Made by a program: the position numbers and the translations under genes. DNA of 64,000 nt from Pseudomonas libanensis (GTDB lineage Bacteria > Pseudomonadota > Gammaproteobacteria > Pseudomonadales > Pseudomonadaceae), in the NCBI RefSeq assembly GCF_001439685.1, contig NZ_JYLH01000003.1, positions 248,001-312,000 on the forward strand, read 5' to 3'. This document shows positions 34,055 through 43,120 of this stretch, one piece after another. The first letter of the stretch is position 1. Every line of letters starts with the position of its first letter. The notes beneath the pieces were generated by a model that had not been told where the DNA came from, ran no database searches, and saw only the letters and a program-made list of their open reading frames with translations.

Positions 34055-34945
34055 ATGAATGCGCTGACTCTGCCGGATATCGCCGCGCAGGCTTCACGCC
34101 AAGCCCTGCCACTCGACTGGGTGGGCATGTGCGGCATCGCCCTGCCTATTTTGATTGACGATCAGCGCCTGACCGCCACTGCCGATGCCGGCGTCAGCCT
34201 GGACGATGGCACGGCCCGTGGCATTCATATGTCACGCCTTTACCTGGCCCTGGAAATGCTCGACCAGCAGCCGCTCACACCTGCACTTTTGCGTAATGTA
34301 CTGCTTCGATTTCTCGACAGTCATGAAGGTTTATCTAAGAACGCCTATCTGCGTATCCACACCGATCTACTGCTTAAGCGCCCGGCGCTGGTCAGCCCGT
34401 TAGCGGGCTGGAAAAGTTACCCGGTGAGCATCGAAGCACGGTTGGAAAACCAGATGTTCCACGTGGAACTTAAAATTGACGTTACTTATTCCTCAACCTG
34501 CCCATGTTCTGCCGCCCTCGCCAGGCAGTTGATTCAGCAGCAATTTCTCGAGGATTTCGCCAACTCACCGTTGCAGCACGAAGACGTGTTGGCCTGGCTC
34601 GGCAGCGCCAACGGCATTGTCGCTACGCCTCATAGCCAGCGCAGCAGCGCGCAGTTACATGTTCATCTGCAAGGTAATGAGCTGACGATAGTCGACTTGA
34701 TCAACGGCGCCGAAGCCGCCCTCGGCACCGCCGTGCAAACCGCAGTGAAACGTGCGGATGAACAAGCCTTCGCCCTGGCCAACGGGCAGAACCTGATGTT
34801 CTGCGAAGACGCCGCTCGCCGCCTGAACCTCGCCTTGAAACGCTCGGACGCGGTCAAAGCCTTCCACCTCAAAGTGATCCACGCCGAAAGCCTGCACGCG
34901 CATGATGCCGTGGCTGAAAGCCGCTGGACGAGAGACCTGGCATGA
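34055..34945 (+). CDS. folE2: GTP cyclohydrolase IB (FolE2)
   Basis: 296 residues from ATG 34055 (MNALTLPDIAAQ, the usual FolE2 opening); ATG 34043 would add four residues. Signature parts are GIHMSRLYLALE, the conserved cysteine in YSSTCPCSAALA, and TPHSQRSSAQLHVHL with the active-site His/Gln/Arg. FolE2 converts GTP to dihydroneopterin triphosphate for folate synthesis. Unlike zinc-dependent FolE it works with other divalent metals, explaining its place under a Zur box as a zinc-sparing substitute. It overlaps the next ABC ATPase gene by 4 bp, so folate sparing and metal import share a transcript. Confidence 0.95.
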   Translation: MNALTLPDIAAQASRQALPLDWVGMCGIALPILIDDQRLTATADAGVSLDDGTARGIHMSRLYLALEMLDQQPLTPALLRNVLLRFLDSHEGLSKNAYLRIHTDLLLKRPALVSPLAGWKSYPVSIEARLENQMFHVELKIDVTYSSTCPCSAALARQLIQQQFLEDFANSPLQHEDVLAWLGSANGIVATPHSQRSSAQLHVHLQGNELTIVDLINGAEAALGTAVQTAVKRADEQAFALANGQNLMFCEDAARRLNLALKRSDAVKAFHLKVIHAESLHAHDAVAESRWTRDLA

Positions 34946-35610
34946 TCACCTGTAACGCCCTGCGTTGGGGCGCTCCCGGTCAACCACTGACGCCGGCACT
35001 GGATTTGACGCTGGAAAAAGGCAGCCTCACCGGCATCATCGGCGCCAACGGCACGGGCAAGAGCAGTCTGCTCAAAGTCATTGCTGGCCTGCAAAAGCCA
35101 TTGTCGGGAAAGGTCAGCATGGATGTTCCACGCCGTGGTGGCCTGTCGTTCCTGCCCCAGCAGCAACACTTGGATCGCCAATTCCCCATCAGCCTGCAAG
35201 AATTGGTCGCCGCCGGTTTTTGGGGCACCCGGCACACCAGCGAGGAACGCAGCCAACGCCTGCAAGCGGTACTGGACGACTGGTGCCTCAGTGGCCTGGA
35301 ACATCGGCCGTTGATGGCGTTGTCTGGAGGCGAACTGCAACGTGCGCTGCTCGCCCGCATGAGCCTGGCCGAGGCGCCGGTCCTGTTGCTTGACGAACCC
35401 CACGCCGCCCTCGACGAGGACGGCCAGGCCCTGTGCTGGCAACATATCCACGCCTGGCATAATGAAGGCCGCACGTTAATAGTTGTCTGTCATGACCTGG
35501 CATCTGTGCGCCATCACACCCAGCAGGTGGTGCAGATCAAGAACACCGGCTGCGTCTTCGGCCCCAGCAAAGCGCTGATCCGCCCGCAACCACAGATGCA
35601 GGTGGCCTGA
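34942..35610 (+). CDS. metal ABC transporter ATP-binding protein
   Basis: 222 residues. Walker A is GANGTGKSSLLKV, the ABC signature is LSGGELQRALLARM, and Walker B is VLLLDEPHAALD. An H-loop follows (LIVVCHDLASVRHH). Size and sequence fit the ZnuC/MntB group of manganese/zinc importers. It powers uptake through the permease that starts at its stop codon (TGATG), with the binding protein following. The FolE2 gene overlaps its start. Regulation by Zur box 2 implies zinc uptake. Confidence 0.92.
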   Translation: MITCNALRWGAPGQPLTPALDLTLEKGSLTGIIGANGTGKSSLLKVIAGLQKPLSGKVSMDVPRRGGLSFLPQQQHLDRQFPISLQELVAAGFWGTRHTSEERSQRLQAVLDDWCLSGLEHRPLMALSGGELQRALLARMSLAEAPVLLLDEPHAALDEDGQALCWQHIHAWHNEGRTLIVVCHDLASVRHHTQQVVQIKNTGCVFGPSKALIRPQPQMQVA

Positions 35611-36476
35611 TGCACCTTAGCGCCCACCTGTGGATGCCGTTCCATGACTTCGTGTTTATGCGCCGTGCACTTATCGGCGGGTTGGTGCTCGCCTGTAGCA
35701 CCGCGCCGCTGGGGGTGTTTCTGATCCTGCGGCGCATGAGCCTGATCGGTGACGCGGTGGCACACGGCATCTTGCCCGGCGCCGCCCTGGGCTTCTGGTT
35801 CGCAGGCCTGAGCCTGCCCGCGCTGACCATTGGCGGCCTGGGCGCCGGCCTGAGCATGGCCGGCCTGGCCGCGTGGATCACCCGTCGCACCGGCCTGCGC
35901 GAAGACGCCAGCCTCGCCGCCATCTATCCCATTTCCCTCGCTGCCGGCGTACTGATCCTGGGCCTTGCCGGCAAACGCCTGGACCTGCTGCACCTGCTGT
36001 TCGGTTCAGCCCTGGCGGTGGATCAAACCACCCTCACCGGCATGCTCTGGGTCTCAGGTTTCAGCCTGATCGCCATGGCACTGATCTACAAGCCGCTGCT
36101 GCTCGACACCCTTGACCCGCTGTTCCTGCAAACCGTCAGCCGTCTCGGTCCGCTGGCCCATGGCGTGTTCCTGACTTTGGTGGTGCTGAATCTGGTGATC
36201 GGTTTCCAAGCCATCGGCGCCTTGATGGTGGTGGGCTTGATGATGTTGCCGGCCATCGCTTCACGCTTCTGGAGCCGACGCCTGCCGGTATTGATTGCGG
36301 TATCGGCAGTGCTGGGATGCCTGTCGGTATGGCTGGGGTTGTTGCTGTCGTTCTACTACTCACTGCCCAGCGGCCCGGCCATTGTGCTGGTGGCGGGCGC
36401 CGGGTATCTGCTGTCCGTGGTGTTCGGTCCGGTGCACGGCTTGTTGCGCCGCCCGCCTTTGCTTTCATCCCAATGA
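35610..36476 (+). CDS. metal ABC transporter permease
   Basis: 288 residues with about eight membrane helices of the ABC-3 (ZnuB/MntC) family: FMRRALIGGLVLACSTAPLG, FLILRRMSLIGDAVAHGILP and VLNLVIGFQAIGALMVVGLM. RRMSLIGDAVAHGILPG is a family hallmark. It forms the membrane channel of the Zur-controlled importer, coupled to the ATPase upstream by a one-base overlap and followed 12 bp later by the binding-protein gene. Confidence 0.92.
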   Translation: MHLSAHLWMPFHDFVFMRRALIGGLVLACSTAPLGVFLILRRMSLIGDAVAHGILPGAALGFWFAGLSLPALTIGGLGAGLSMAGLAAWITRRTGLREDASLAAIYPISLAAGVLILGLAGKRLDLLHLLFGSALAVDQTTLTGMLWVSGFSLIAMALIYKPLLLDTLDPLFLQTVSRLGPLAHGVFLTLVVLNLVIGFQAIGALMVVGLMMLPAIASRFWSRRLPVLIAVSAVLGCLSVWLGLLLSFYYSLPSGPAIVLVAGAGYLLSVVFGPVHGLLRRPPLLSSQ

Positions 36477-36487
36477 GGTGTTTCCCG

Positions 36488-37366
36488 ATGCGCGCCCTAC
36501 TCGTGCTGTTCAGTCTGCTACTGCCGCTTTCGATGGCCCACGCTGCGGACAAACTCCAGGTGGTCACCAGCTTCAGTATTCTCGATGACATCACCCACCA
36601 GATCGGAGGCGATCATATTCAGATCAGCAACATGGTCGGCCCGGACGCTGACGCCCATACCTATGAACCCACCCCGGATGATGCCAAGGCACTGCTCAAG
36701 GCCAAAGTCATCATCAAGAACGGCCTTGGTTTCGAGCCATGGCTGGATCGCCTGGTGACCAGCACCGAAACCAAGGCCACGGTGGTCACCGCTAGCAAAG
36801 GCGTGATTTCCCACACCATGGACGAAGATGGCGAAACCATTCCCGACCCACATGCCTGGCACAACCTGGCCAACGCCGAAATCTATGTGAGCAATATCAC
36901 CAAGGCGCTGGTGGCCGCCGACCCGGCCAACACCGACGCCTACCTGCGTAATAGCCAGGCCTACCTGAAACAAATCCACCGCCTGCTGGCCGATGCCAAG
37001 GCCAAGTTCGGCGCACTGCCGCCGGGCAACCGTCGCATCGTCACCTCCCATGACGCCTTCGGTTACCTGGGCCAGGCCTATGGTATTCAGTTCCTGGCGC
37101 CCCAAGGCTTGTCCACCGAGCGTGACCCCTCGGCCGCCGAAGTCGCCGCGCTGATCACCCAAATCCGCAAGGACAAGGTCAAAGCCGTGTTCATGGAAAA
37201 CATCAAGGATGCGCGCCTGCTCAAGCAGATCGCTGATGAAAGCGGCGCACAGATCGGCGGCACGCTGTACTCCGACGCCCTCGCCGCCGAAGGCCCGGCC
37301 AGCACCTTTACCGGGTTGTTCGAATACAACCTCAACACCTTGTGCAAGGCCTTGGGCAAACCATGA
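36488..37366 (+). CDS. metal ABC transporter substrate-binding protein (ZnuA/TroA-like)
   Basis: 292 residues from ATG 36488 with GAGGTG upstream; the frame runs further left inside the permease gene. The signal peptide is RALLVLFSLLLPLSMAHA. Cluster A-I ligands are expected from DADAHTYEPTPDDAKAL (His), DPHAWHNLANAEIYV (His), SHDAFGYLGQAYGIQ (His) and the late acidic residue in TLYSDALAAEGPA (Asp). The long His/Asp-rich loop of classical ZnuA is absent. Zinc is favoured by the Zur context, although manganese cannot be excluded from sequence. It overlaps the next gene (ATGA). Confidence 0.9.
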   Translation: MRALLVLFSLLLPLSMAHAADKLQVVTSFSILDDITHQIGGDHIQISNMVGPDADAHTYEPTPDDAKALLKAKVIIKNGLGFEPWLDRLVTSTETKATVVTASKGVISHTMDEDGETIPDPHAWHNLANAEIYVSNITKALVAADPANTDAYLRNSQAYLKQIHRLLADAKAKFGALPPGNRRIVTSHDAFGYLGQAYGIQFLAPQGLSTERDPSAAEVAALITQIRKDKVKAVFMENIKDARLLKQIADESGAQIGGTLYSDALAAEGPASTFTGLFEYNLNTLCKALGKP

Positions 37367-37923
37367 TCCGCAAGAACCCTTCCGGCGACCTGCCGCTGAT
37401 TGCCGAATCGGCCTACGTCGACAAAACCGCGATCATCTGCGGCAAAGTCATCATCGGCGAGAACGTGTTCGTCGGCCCCTATGCCGTGATCCGCGCAGAC
37501 GAAGTCGACGCCAGCGGCGCCATGGACCCTATCACCATCGGCGCCAACTCCAACATTCAGGACGGCGTGGTTATCCATTCAAAATCCGGCGCGGCGGTGA
37601 CCATCGGCGAGTTCACCTCCATCGCCCACCGCTCCATCGTCCACGGCCCCTGCACGGTCGGCGACCGCGTGTTTATCGGTTTCAACAGCGTGCTGTTCAA
37701 CTGCGCCGTGGGCGATGGTTGCGTGGTGCGCCACAACTCGGTAGTCGACGGCCGCGACCTGCCCGCCGCCTTCTACGTGCCCTCCACCACCCGCATCGGG
37801 CCCAACACCGACTTGTCGCAATTCCCGCCGGTGAGTGTCAGTGCCTCGGAGTTTTCCGAAGACGTGGCGCGCACCAACGTCGACCTCGTGCGCGGCTACA
37901 AAGCCTTGCAAAATGAGTTCTGA
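37363..37923 (+). CDS. gamma-carbonic-anhydrase-like hexapeptide-repeat protein
   Basis: 186 residues forming a left-handed beta-helix: CGKVIIGENVFVGPYAVIRA, ITIGANSNIQDGVVIHSKSG, VTIGEFTSIAHRSIVHGPCT. The three histidines of a gamma-class carbonic anhydrase site are recognisable (VVIHSK, IAHRSIVHG). Such enzymes can use iron or cobalt in place of zinc, and a Zur-regulated Cam-like protein is known from the P. aeruginosa zinc cluster, so a replacement carbonic anhydrase is the leading idea. The start overlaps the binding-protein stop by 4 bp, making it the last gene of the folE2-ABC transcript. Confidence 0.85.
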   Translation: MIRKNPSGDLPLIAESAYVDKTAIICGKVIIGENVFVGPYAVIRADEVDASGAMDPITIGANSNIQDGVVIHSKSGAAVTIGEFTSIAHRSIVHGPCTVGDRVFIGFNSVLFNCAVGDGCVVRHNSVVDGRDLPAAFYVPSTTRIGPNTDLSQFPPVSVSASEFSEDVARTNVDLVRGYKALQNEF

Positions 37924-37992
37924 GCCAGCACGCGCGGGTTTCCGGGCACCTGGCCTGTCACAACGGCCAGGGCCGTCCCTGCATGTTCTGCG

Positions 37993-38514
37993 TTAAGCGC
38001 GGGGCTTGACCGTACCGCAATCGTTGCCTAGCCATTGGGCGTGGCTGTCCAGGCTGCCCTTCTGCTGGATGCCGGTGGCATTGAACGTACCGTTGACGGT
38101 GGTGGTGAATTCTTTTTGGCTCTGGAACGTCGCCACGCCTGTGCCTTGGGCTTTCGGGCAGCTGAAACGGAATTTCCACTGGTTGCCGCTCTTGTCGGTC
38201 ACTTCCTGTTTGCACCCCGATTGAGGGTCGGTCAGCGGGATGGAGTCGGAGGCGACCTGGGCAGGGGTCAGGCACACCTGCACGCCCTTACCGGCCATGT
38301 TGATGCCTTGCTTTTCGAGCATGGCGCGCTGTTCAGGGGTCATCTGTTGCTTGAGCTGACCGAGGATCAGCGACAGGTCCGGCAGGTCCTGGTTATCGAC
38401 CTTCATATTGCTGGTGGTCAATTCCCACAAGCCCGGCGCCAACATCTGCGCCTGCACCGCCACCGGCAGCGACAACCCAACAACCATGGCCAAACCTAGC
38501 AGACGAGCATTCAT
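37993..38514 (-). CDS. DUF3617 domain-containing periplasmic protein
   Basis: 173 residues. The signal peptide is NARLLGLAMVVGLSLPVAVQ up to about AQ. The mature part begins with the DUF3617 hallmark MLAPGLWELTTSNMKVDNQD, includes EQRAMLEKQGI, and has conserved cysteines in VQVCLTPAQV, SGCKQEV and FSCPKAQGTG. DUF3617 proteins are small periplasmic beta proteins of unknown role. The gene is divergent from cardiolipin synthase and convergent with the zinc island, and is not clearly part of it. Confidence 0.85.
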   Translation of the reverse strand: MNARLLGLAMVVGLSLPVAVQAQMLAPGLWELTTSNMKVDNQDLPDLSLILGQLKQQMTPEQRAMLEKQGINMAGKGVQVCLTPAQVASDSIPLTDPQSGCKQEVTDKSGNQWKFRFSCPKAQGTGVATFQSQKEFTTTVNGTFNATGIQQKGSLDSHAQWLGNDCGTVKPRA

Positions 38515-38635
38515 CGGGTAACTCCTGGGTAATTGTCGGCGTTAGACGTCGCAAAGCGGCCAGTGTTGCACGGCAAATAAAATAGCGACATTCGCCTTCG
38601 TTCATGGTCTGTTACGCACTGGACTGCCTGGAGTT

Positions 38636-40084
38636 ATGTCGTTCATGGATTTCTTTGGCCCGCACCTGCTCGCCTACTTCATTGCCACGCTGCACGTTCT
38701 CGGGAGCCTCGCCGCAATTCACGCGGTACTGACCGTCCGCACCGCCCAAGGCTCGATCGCCTGGGCCTTGTCGCTGATGTTCATGCCTTACCTGACGCTG
38801 ATCCCCTACCTGATTTTCGGCCGCAGCACCTTCGACGCGTACATCCAGGCCCGGCGCCAGGCCAACCAGGAAATGCACAAGGCGATCAACGAACTTAACT
38901 GGCGCCCATGGGTAGAGGAAGCCCTCGCGGCACGCAACTCCAGCGCCTATGCCTCCCTGCGCGCCATGCCCAAGCTGGGGCGCATGCCGTGCCTGGCCAA
39001 TAACGAAGTGCGCTTGCTGATCAATGGCGACGCCACGTTCGGCGCGATCTTCGAGGCCATTGGCAACGCCAAAACCGCCGTGCTGTTCCAATTCTTCATC
39101 ATTCACGATGATGAACTGGGCCGCCAGTTGCAGGCCCTGCTGAAGGAAAAGGCCGCCCAAGGCGTGGCGATCTACGTGCTGTACGACCGTATCGGCAGTC
39201 ATGCGCTGCCTCATCGCTACGTGCAGTCTCTGCGCGACGCCGGGGTGCAGGTCAAGGCGTTCGCCACCCGCAGCGGCTGGCTCAATCGTTTCCAGGTCAA
39301 CTTCCGTAACCACCGTAAGATCGTGGTGGTGGACGGTCTTACCGGGTTTGTCGGCGGGCATAACGTCGGTGATGAATACCTGGGCAAGAAACCACCGTTG
39401 GCGCCATGGCGCGACACCCATGTGCAGGTCACCGGCCCGGTGGTGGCGTGCCTGCAGGAATCGTTTGCCGAGGACTGGTTCTGGGCTGCACGGGAACTGC
39501 CGCCGCTGATTCTGCCGGACGCCTATCCTGAAGACGGCGTGCTCTGCCAACTGCTCGCCAGTGGCCCGGCCGACCCCTATGAAACCTGCTCGCTGTTTTT
39601 CGTCGAGGCCATCCACGCGGCGACCGAACGGGTCTGGATCACCAGCCCATACTTCGTTCCCGACGAAGCGGTGTTTGCCGCCCTGCGCCTGGCAGTGCTG
39701 CGCGGGGTGGACGTGCGCCTGCTGCTGCCATCGCGGCCCGACCACCGCATCGTGTATGCCGCCTCCAGCCTTTACGCCATCGAAGCGGTGCGCGCAGGCG
39801 TGCGGGTCTTCCGCTACACGCCAGGGTTTCTGCATCAGAAGGTGGTGTTGGTGGACAGGGAAATCAGCGCCATTGGCAGCGCCAATCTGGACAACCGTTC
39901 ATTCCGGCTGAATTTCGAAGTGATGTTGCTGACGGTGGATGAAGCTTTCGCCAGCCAGGTTGAACGCATGCTGCTGAACGATTTCGCCCTGTCCCATGAA
40001 GTCAGCCAGGAGGAAAGCCGTGAGACTCGCCGCCTGCAGCAATTGGGCATGCGGGTGGCACGCCTGATCTCACCGATCCTCTAA
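38636..40084 (+). CDS. cls: cardiolipin synthase
   Basis: 482 residues. Two N-terminal membrane helices are followed by two phospholipase-D HKD motifs: [12 protein letters not shown] and [20 protein letters not shown] (with LDNRSF following). This is the layout of ClsA-type enzymes, which join two phosphatidylglycerols to form cardiolipin at the inner membrane. The length fits the family. The start follows TGGAG. It is a single-gene unit between a divergent DUF3617 gene and a convergent CFA synthase gene, with a REP hairpin after it. A different set of phospholipid genes lies 10 kb to the right. Confidence 0.95.
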   Translation: MSFMDFFGPHLLAYFIATLHVLGSLAAIHAVLTVRTAQGSIAWALSLMFMPYLTLIPYLIFGRSTFDAYIQARRQANQEMHKAINELNWRPWVEEALAARNSSAYASLRAMPKLGRMPCLANNEVRLLINGDATFGAIFEAIGNAKTAVLFQFFIIHDDELGRQLQALLKEKAAQGVAIYVLYDRIGSHALPHRYVQSLRDAGVQVKAFATRSGWLNRFQVNFRNHRKIVVVDGLTGFVGGHNVGDEYLGKKPPLAPWRDTHVQVTGPVVACLQESFAEDWFWAARELPPLILPDAYPEDGVLCQLLASGPADPYETCSLFFVEAIHAATERVWITSPYFVPDEAVFAALRLAVLRGVDVRLLLPSRPDHRIVYAASSLYAIEAVRAGVRVFRYTPGFLHQKVVLVDREISAIGSANLDNRSFRLNFEVMLLTVDEAFASQVERMLLNDFALSHEVSQEESRETRRLQQLGMRVARLISPIL

Positions 40085-40101
40085 CAGACAAAATAGGGAA
40101 A

Positions 40102-40131
40102 ATGTGGGAGGGGGCTTGCTCCCTCCCACAT
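40102..40131. repeat. single REP hairpin
   Basis: 30-bp palindrome ATGTGGGAGGGGGCTTGCTC and onward to CCCTCCCACAT, between the convergent cls and cfa genes. Confidence 0.8.
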
Positions 40132-40159
40132 CTGGATCTCCAGTGTTCTGGCAAACGGG

Positions 40160-41344
40160 TTAGCGGTAGAGGTCTTCCCGCGTCCAGGGCAGTTCATGGC
40201 TGCCATCGGCGTGAGGTTTCACCGCCAGGATCTGGTGCAGGTTGATCCAGCCCCGGGCAAACGCATAAGCGCAACCGGCCAGGTACAGGCGCCAAATACG
40301 CAACGCCTGCTCCGGAACCATCTTCGCCGCTGCTTCCAGGTTGTCTTCCAGGCGCTCGCTCCAATGATCCAGGGTGCGTGCGTAGTGCAAACGCAGGCTT
40401 TCGACATCGACCACTTCCAGCCCGGCTTCACTGATCTCAGCGGTCATCATCGCCAGGTGCGGCAGCTCACCATTGGGGAATACGTAGCGTTCGATAAAGT
40501 CCCCGGCGCCACGGCCTACTGGGCGGCCATCGGTGTGCTTGGCGGTAATGCCATGGTTCATTACCAGGCCACCTTCGCGTACGGCACCAAACAAGGTTCG
40601 GCAATATTGCGCCAGGTTGGCGTGGCCGACGTGTTCGAACATGCCCACGCTCACCACTTTGTCGAAACGACCGTCCTGGGGCAGATCGCGATAATCAAGA
40701 AGTTGCAGGTCGACCTGGTTTTCCAGGCCTTCGGCTTTTACGCGCTCTTTGGCCAGCGCCAGTTGTTCCTTGCTTAGGGTTATGCCAAACACCTTGACCC
40801 CGAACTCCCGCGCCGCGTACCGCGCCAGTCCGCCCCAACCGCAGCCCACATCGAGCAGGTACTCTCCCGGCTGCAGCCGCAGCTTGCGGCACAGGTGACG
40901 AAATTTATCCTGTTGGGCCTGGTCGATGGATTCGCTGCCGGTTTCGAAATAGCCGCAGGAGTACGCCATGTCCTGGTCCAGCCAGAGCTGGTAGAACTCG
41001 TTGGACAGGTCGTAATGATAGGAAATGGCTGCCGCGTCGGTGGCCTTGTCATGGATCGAGCGCACCGGACGGCTGCCCTCGTCGTCATCGACCAAGGCGT
41101 GACTCAATTCGTCACAGACCCGGATCACTTCGGAGATGGAGCCTTCCAGCTCCAGTTTGCCTTCGACGAAAGCTGCGCCCAGAGAGTCGAGCGTTGGATG
41201 GCTCAGCTTGGACACGATCGTGGGATCCTTGACCACGATGGTCACACTGGGCTCGGGGCCCAAGTTGAATTCATGGCCGTCCCAGAGTCGAAGACGCAGC
41301 GGTAGCTGAAGATTCTGTAAGGCCGGTGGAAGTTGCGCGAGCAT
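40160..41344 (-). CDS. cfa: cyclopropane-fatty-acyl-phospholipid synthase
   Basis: 394 residues. The N-terminal lipid-binding part (EFNLGPEPSVTIVVKDPTIV) is followed by the SAM methyltransferase core: YHYDLSNEFYQLWLDQDMAY, the SAM loop LLDVGCGWGGLARYAAREFG, VSVGMFEHVGHANL and the C-terminal YAFARGWINLHQILAVKPH. It transfers a methylene group from SAM to unsaturated acyl chains of membrane phospholipids, typically on entry to stationary phase. AAGGGGG precedes the ATG. A 16-bp palindrome lies 64 bp upstream. Confidence 0.94.
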   Translation of the reverse strand: MLAQLPPALQNLQLPLRLRLWDGHEFNLGPEPSVTIVVKDPTIVSKLSHPTLDSLGAAFVEGKLELEGSISEVIRVCDELSHALVDDDEGSRPVRSIHDKATDAAAISYHYDLSNEFYQLWLDQDMAYSCGYFETGSESIDQAQQDKFRHLCRKLRLQPGEYLLDVGCGWGGLARYAAREFGVKVFGITLSKEQLALAKERVKAEGLENQVDLQLLDYRDLPQDGRFDKVVSVGMFEHVGHANLAQYCRTLFGAVREGGLVMNHGITAKHTDGRPVGRGAGDFIERYVFPNGELPHLAMMTAEISEAGLEVVDVESLRLHYARTLDHWSERLEDNLEAAAKMVPEQALRIWRLYLAGCAYAFARGWINLHQILAVKPHADGSHELPWTREDLYR

Positions 41345-41407
41345 GAGTAGTCCCCCCTTGTTTCAGACGTCTGCTGTGAGGGTAGACCATCCTAAACAAA
41401 GTAGGAA

Positions 41408-41423
41408 GCTATCGATCGATAGC
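41408..41423. promoter_or_regulatory. perfect 16-bp palindrome upstream of cfa
   Basis: GCTATCGATCGATAGC is self-complementary over all 16 bases. It sits 64 bp before the cfa start and 7 bp after the end of the bufC-like gene (which is transcribed toward it), so it may be a cfa operator or a minor hairpin. Confidence 0.4.
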
Positions 41424-41429
41424 ACCTTT

Positions 41430-42218
41430 CTATGGCACTCGTCGTTCGAGCAAACCTTCCTGGATCCACTGTTTCAGCCATGTGGCCGCTTGCAGTGGTG
41501 CACCCTCTTCATAAGTGACTGCCAACTGCGCACACAGTTCTGAAAAACTCCAACCGGTGGTCACCATCCCCGCCAGAGCGCAGGCTTCTCCGGGCTCCAG
41601 GCTGCGGTAGTGGCACACATTCTCATGGCGCCACACCAGGCAGATTTGCGCCGGGTCCAGCGCCTGGCTACCAGGAAAATCCGATTCATCCTTGCTGGCC
41701 CGCCAGATCGCCACCGTATTGAAACGGCAAAGCAACTCCTGCACTGAAGGCGCGAGGATGACCTGCAACGTCGGCCAGTCTTCAGGCGCCAGTTGCACCA
41801 TGTCATTCAAGGTCAGCGGCGCACCCTGGGGCGCGTCAAACGCCAGGGTGAACGCCCACTCCAAGCGCGCCATTTCAGCCAGCGGCGCACTTTGTTCTGC
41901 GACCAAGTGCTCAAGGATAAACAGTGCAAAGCGCTCACCCAGCCAGCGCAGGCTGTAGTGGGCCGAGGGATATCGACGGATAAAGTCTTGCGTCAGCGAG
42001 GCAAACTCATCATCTCCCAGCCAATACCAAATGGCGCCGAAGTCATGGCGCAATACCTCCTGCAAGCGCGACAAGTAGGCGTTGTGATAAATCGCCAGGC
42101 CCGTGTCTACGTCCAGCGTCGGCCCACCCAACAGCGTTGCGGCAAAGTCACTATTGGCGACTGACGTTTCGGATAACAGATGCTGCTCAAAAGCCAATTG
42201 CCAGTCGATCAGGCGCAT
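41430..42218 (-). CDS. DUF2063 / HvfC-BufC-type bufferin maturation partner
   Basis: 262 residues. The N-terminal DUF2063 domain is recognisable (DWQLAFEQHLLSE, TGLAIYHNAYLSRLQEVLRH, DFGAIWYWLGDDEFASL). The rest is a helical domain ending CAQLAVTYEEGAPLQAATWL. BufC/HvfC proteins are recognition partners that present the precursor peptide to the DUF692 iron enzyme during bufferin modification. Its start overlaps the DUF692 gene by 10 bp, so the pair is coupled. It is third in the order peptide, enzyme, partner, the standard bufABC order. Confidence 0.85.
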   Translation of the reverse strand: MRLIDWQLAFEQHLLSETSVANSDFAATLLGGPTLDVDTGLAIYHNAYLSRLQEVLRHDFGAIWYWLGDDEFASLTQDFIRRYPSAHYSLRWLGERFALFILEHLVAEQSAPLAEMARLEWAFTLAFDAPQGAPLTLNDMVQLAPEDWPTLQVILAPSVQELLCRFNTVAIWRASKDESDFPGSQALDPAQICLVWRHENVCHYRSLEPGEACALAGMVTTGWSFSELCAQLAVTYEEGAPLQAATWLKQWIQEGLLERRVP

Positions 42219-43054
42219 AGCGATCTCCGGGCCAAGGCGCTGGCACCCAGTTCACGGGCCTTGCTCAATTCGGTGAGTAACTCGTCGAACGGCGGGAAAT
42301 GGTCATCGCGCTCCAACAGTGTCGACACCGGGCCAAAACGCTCCAGGGTCTGCTGATACAGCGCCCATACCGGGTCGCACACCGGATGATCATGGGTGTC
42401 GACCACGTAGTCGCCGTAGTCCACATGCCCCGCCAAGTGCAGTTGGCGAATGCTCTGGGGCGGCAGGTTGCGAATAAACGTCCAGGCATCGAACCCATGG
42501 TTACGCGAGCTGACGTAGACGTTATTGACGTCCAACAACAACTGGCATCCGCTCAAGTGGGCCAGGGCGTTGAGGAACTCCCACTCGGTAAAGTCATCGG
42601 CCTTGGAGCGCACATAGCTGGAGACGTTTTCCAGTACCAGCGGGCGCTGCAACACGTCCTGTACCTGACGCACACGGCCGGCCACGTGGTAGAGACTTTC
42701 TTCGGTGTAGGGCAGCGGCAACAGGTCGTGTAACTGGTGCGCGTTGCCGCGGCTCCAGCACAGGTGATCGGAAATCCACGCCGGCTGGATGCGCTCGGCG
42801 AGCTGTTTGATTTGCTCCAGGTAATCGGTATCGAGGGCATGGGGCCCGCCGATGGACAAGGACACGCCATGCATCACCAGGGGATAACGCTCGGCTATGG
42901 CATCCAGGTAGTACAAGGCTTTGCCGCCCTGCACCAGATAATTCTCGGAGATCACTTCGAACCAATCCACGGCCGGCGACTGCTCAAGAATCTGTTGATA
43001 ATACTCACTGCGCAAACCCAGGCCGTAACCAAGGCTCGAAAGAGAAGTGGGCAT
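42209..43054 (-). CDS. DUF692 MNIO-family peptide-modifying enzyme (BufB-like)
   Basis: 281 residues, TIM-barrel multinuclear non-heme iron oxidase. Family blocks: GYGLGLRSEYYQQIL, WFEVISENYLVQGGKAL, YPLVMHGVSLSIGGP, WISDHLCWSRGN, LPLPYTEESLYHV, LENVSSYVRSKADDFTEWEF, LLLDVNNVYVSSRNHGFDAW and LHLAGHVDYGDYVVDTHDHP. The repeated His/Asp/Glu residues in these blocks are the iron ligands of the family. MNIO enzymes oxidise cysteines of a partner peptide, and in bufferins form thiooxazole groups. The likely substrate is the six-cysteine peptide encoded 66 bp upstream. Confidence 0.92.
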   Translation of the reverse strand: MPTSLSSLGYGLGLRSEYYQQILEQSPAVDWFEVISENYLVQGGKALYYLDAIAERYPLVMHGVSLSIGGPHALDTDYLEQIKQLAERIQPAWISDHLCWSRGNAHQLHDLLPLPYTEESLYHVAGRVRQVQDVLQRPLVLENVSSYVRSKADDFTEWEFLNALAHLSGCQLLLDVNNVYVSSRNHGFDAWTFIRNLPPQSIRQLHLAGHVDYGDYVVDTHDHPVCDPVWALYQQTLERFGPVSTLLERDDHFPPFDELLTELSKARELGASALARRSLCA

Positions 43055-43120
43055 AAGACACTCCAGGGGAAAGTGTCCGCAGCGATGGGGGGCGATCGCT
43101 GCGGTGACACTCAGTTGCCG

